Positions 4,894-5,674 of a stretch of DNA of 5,674 bases are shown one piece after another. The notes below the pieces were generated by a model, which saw only the letters and a program-made list of their open reading frames with translations, was not told the origin of the DNA and ran no database searches. Numbering within the stretch: position 1 is the stretch's first letter; every line of letters starts with the position of its first letter. The DNA is taken from contig JAMCPC010000127.1 in the NCBI GenBank assembly GCA_023379725.1, positions 1 to 5,674 of the forward strand, given 5' to 3'. Both the position numbers and the translations under genes were made by a program. This DNA is from Actinomycetota bacterium. Its GTDB lineage: Bacteria > Actinomycetota > Acidimicrobiia > Acidimicrobiales > JAMCPL01.

Positions 4894-5674
4894 ATGAGCA
4901 AAGAAAAGATACGCAATATGGTATCAGGAGTGATCATCATTGTGATCGTACTGGTGGCGATGCTGGTCATCCCCAAGCAGGTCGTCCAGGTTGCAAGCAA
5001 CCAGAATGTCCAATCCAGTGTAGTTGTTCCAAGTGGGGTCACACCGCCACCGGCATCGGGTGTACCAGGTGTAACGGTATCGGGAAGCAAGTGTGGGCCA
5101 GGTATTCGCCAGATTCCCGGTAACACATACACTCCTATATGCCTGCCAAAGTGGAGCGGTGACAACGGTGGAGCCACCGCTCCGGGAGTAACCGCACATC
5201 ATATAAACGTTACCTACCGGTATGCAACGTCACAGATACTGCAATTGCTCTACGGCTTTGTTCCACGTAGCGTAATAGGTACGAACGCCAACACCTTCCA
5301 TACGCTGGAAACCTACGTCAAGTATTTCAATTCCAGATTCGAGCTATACGGCCGGACGGTATCAGTAAAGAGTTTTGTAGGACAGGGAAACTTCATTACT
5401 GAAGATACGGGCGGAGGAGTCCAGCAGGCCCAGCAGGACGCCCTGACAGCGGAAAATACCTATCATGCCTTTGCCGATATGTCGCTTGTAGATTCAAGCG
5501 AAGTATACGAGAAGGCTCTGCAGGACCACCATATTGTCTCCTTCGGCCTCTACTTGGAGCCTCATAGCTGGTACCAGGCAAACGCTCCATACCAGTTTAC
5601 TCCGGGACCAAATTGCACCAAAAGCGCCCAAGCCATAGGAGCTATACTTGGAAAGCAGCTTGCTGGCCTGCCTG
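4894..5674 (+). CDS. ABC transporter substrate-binding protein (Leu/Ile/Val-type), partial
   Basis: The frame is open from ATG 4894 to the right edge: 260 residues, C-terminus missing. Residues 1-8 are short and basic, 10-26 are a hydrophobic helix (VSGVIIIVIVLVAMLVI), and 35-65 are a Ser/Val/Pro linker. No lipobox cysteine and no clear signal-peptidase site follow the helix, so I infer a signal anchor holding the domain outside the membrane. The folded part begins with CGPGIRQIPGNTYTPICLP (67-85), then GDNGGATAPGVTAHHINVTYRY (89-110). This Cys-X15-Cys and GDNGGAT.PGVT arrangement is a hallmark I know from actinobacterial periplasmic binding proteins of the type-1, branched-chain amino acid class. 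Later blocks fit its alternating alpha/beta fold: LETYVKYFNSRFELYGRTV (138-156) and QQDALTAENTYHAFADM (180-196). Cys241 is a third cysteine. The usual role is capture of a solute for an ABC permease, but in this actinobacterial group the ligand is generally unknown. Permease and ATPase genes, if present, would lie to the right. Confidence 0.85.
   Translation, partial: MSKEKIRNMVSGVIIIVIVLVAMLVIPKQVVQVASNQNVQSSVVVPSGVTPPPASGVPGVTVSGSKCGPGIRQIPGNTYTPICLPKWSGDNGGATAPGVTAHHINVTYRYATSQILQLLYGFVPRSVIGTNANTFHTLETYVKYFNSRFELYGRTVSVKSFVGQGNFITEDTGGGVQQAQQDALTAENTYHAFADMSLVDSSEVYEKALQDHHIVSFGLYLEPHSWYQANAPYQFTPGPNCTKSAQAIGAILGKQLAGLP

Overview
The window looks like chromosomal DNA of an actinobacterium, possibly of the Acidimicrobiia. 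This is inferred from protein style. The left-edge lipocalin-like protein, the GH1 subfamily and the substrate-binding protein with a 'GDNGGAT.PGVT' block all resemble families I know mainly from Actinomycetota. Base composition is near balanced by eye, not the high GC of streptomycetes or mycobacteria, and isoleucine is often written ATA. No database search was possible, so the taxon is tentative.

Layout: four protein genes, each on the opposite strand to its neighbour, so no two can share a simple operon. (1) 1-731, minus: 5' part of a CrtC/AttH-like lipocalin-fold protein, cut by the left edge. (2) 732-935: divergent intergenic region dominated by a 105-bp array of fifteen 7-bp units. (3) 936-2684, plus: complete GH1 glycoside hydrolase with both catalytic glutamates and an unusual Ala/Gln-rich then basic N-terminal tail. 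(4) 2685-2793: convergent gap with short direct repeats, one of which copies the 3' end of the next gene. (5) 2794-4755 (possibly to 4809), minus: GMC-family FAD oxidoreductase of the long-chain-alcohol-oxidase type with a four-cysteine cluster. (6) about 4810-4893: AT-rich divergent promoter region with a 9-bp inverted repeat. (7) 4894 to the right edge, plus: N-terminal part of a membrane-anchored substrate-binding protein of the branched-chain amino acid ABC transporter class.

The genes do not form an evident pathway. Hydrolysis of glycosides, FAD-dependent oxidation of an alcohol and uptake of a small solute could all serve heterotrophic use of plant or lipid material, but nothing in the sequence ties them together. 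I found no convincing new defence, mobile or RNA system. The points most worth a second look are the heptanucleotide array, the displaced copy of the GMC gene's 3' end, the inverted repeat at 4845-4866, the GH1 tail and a general tendency to short tandem duplications.
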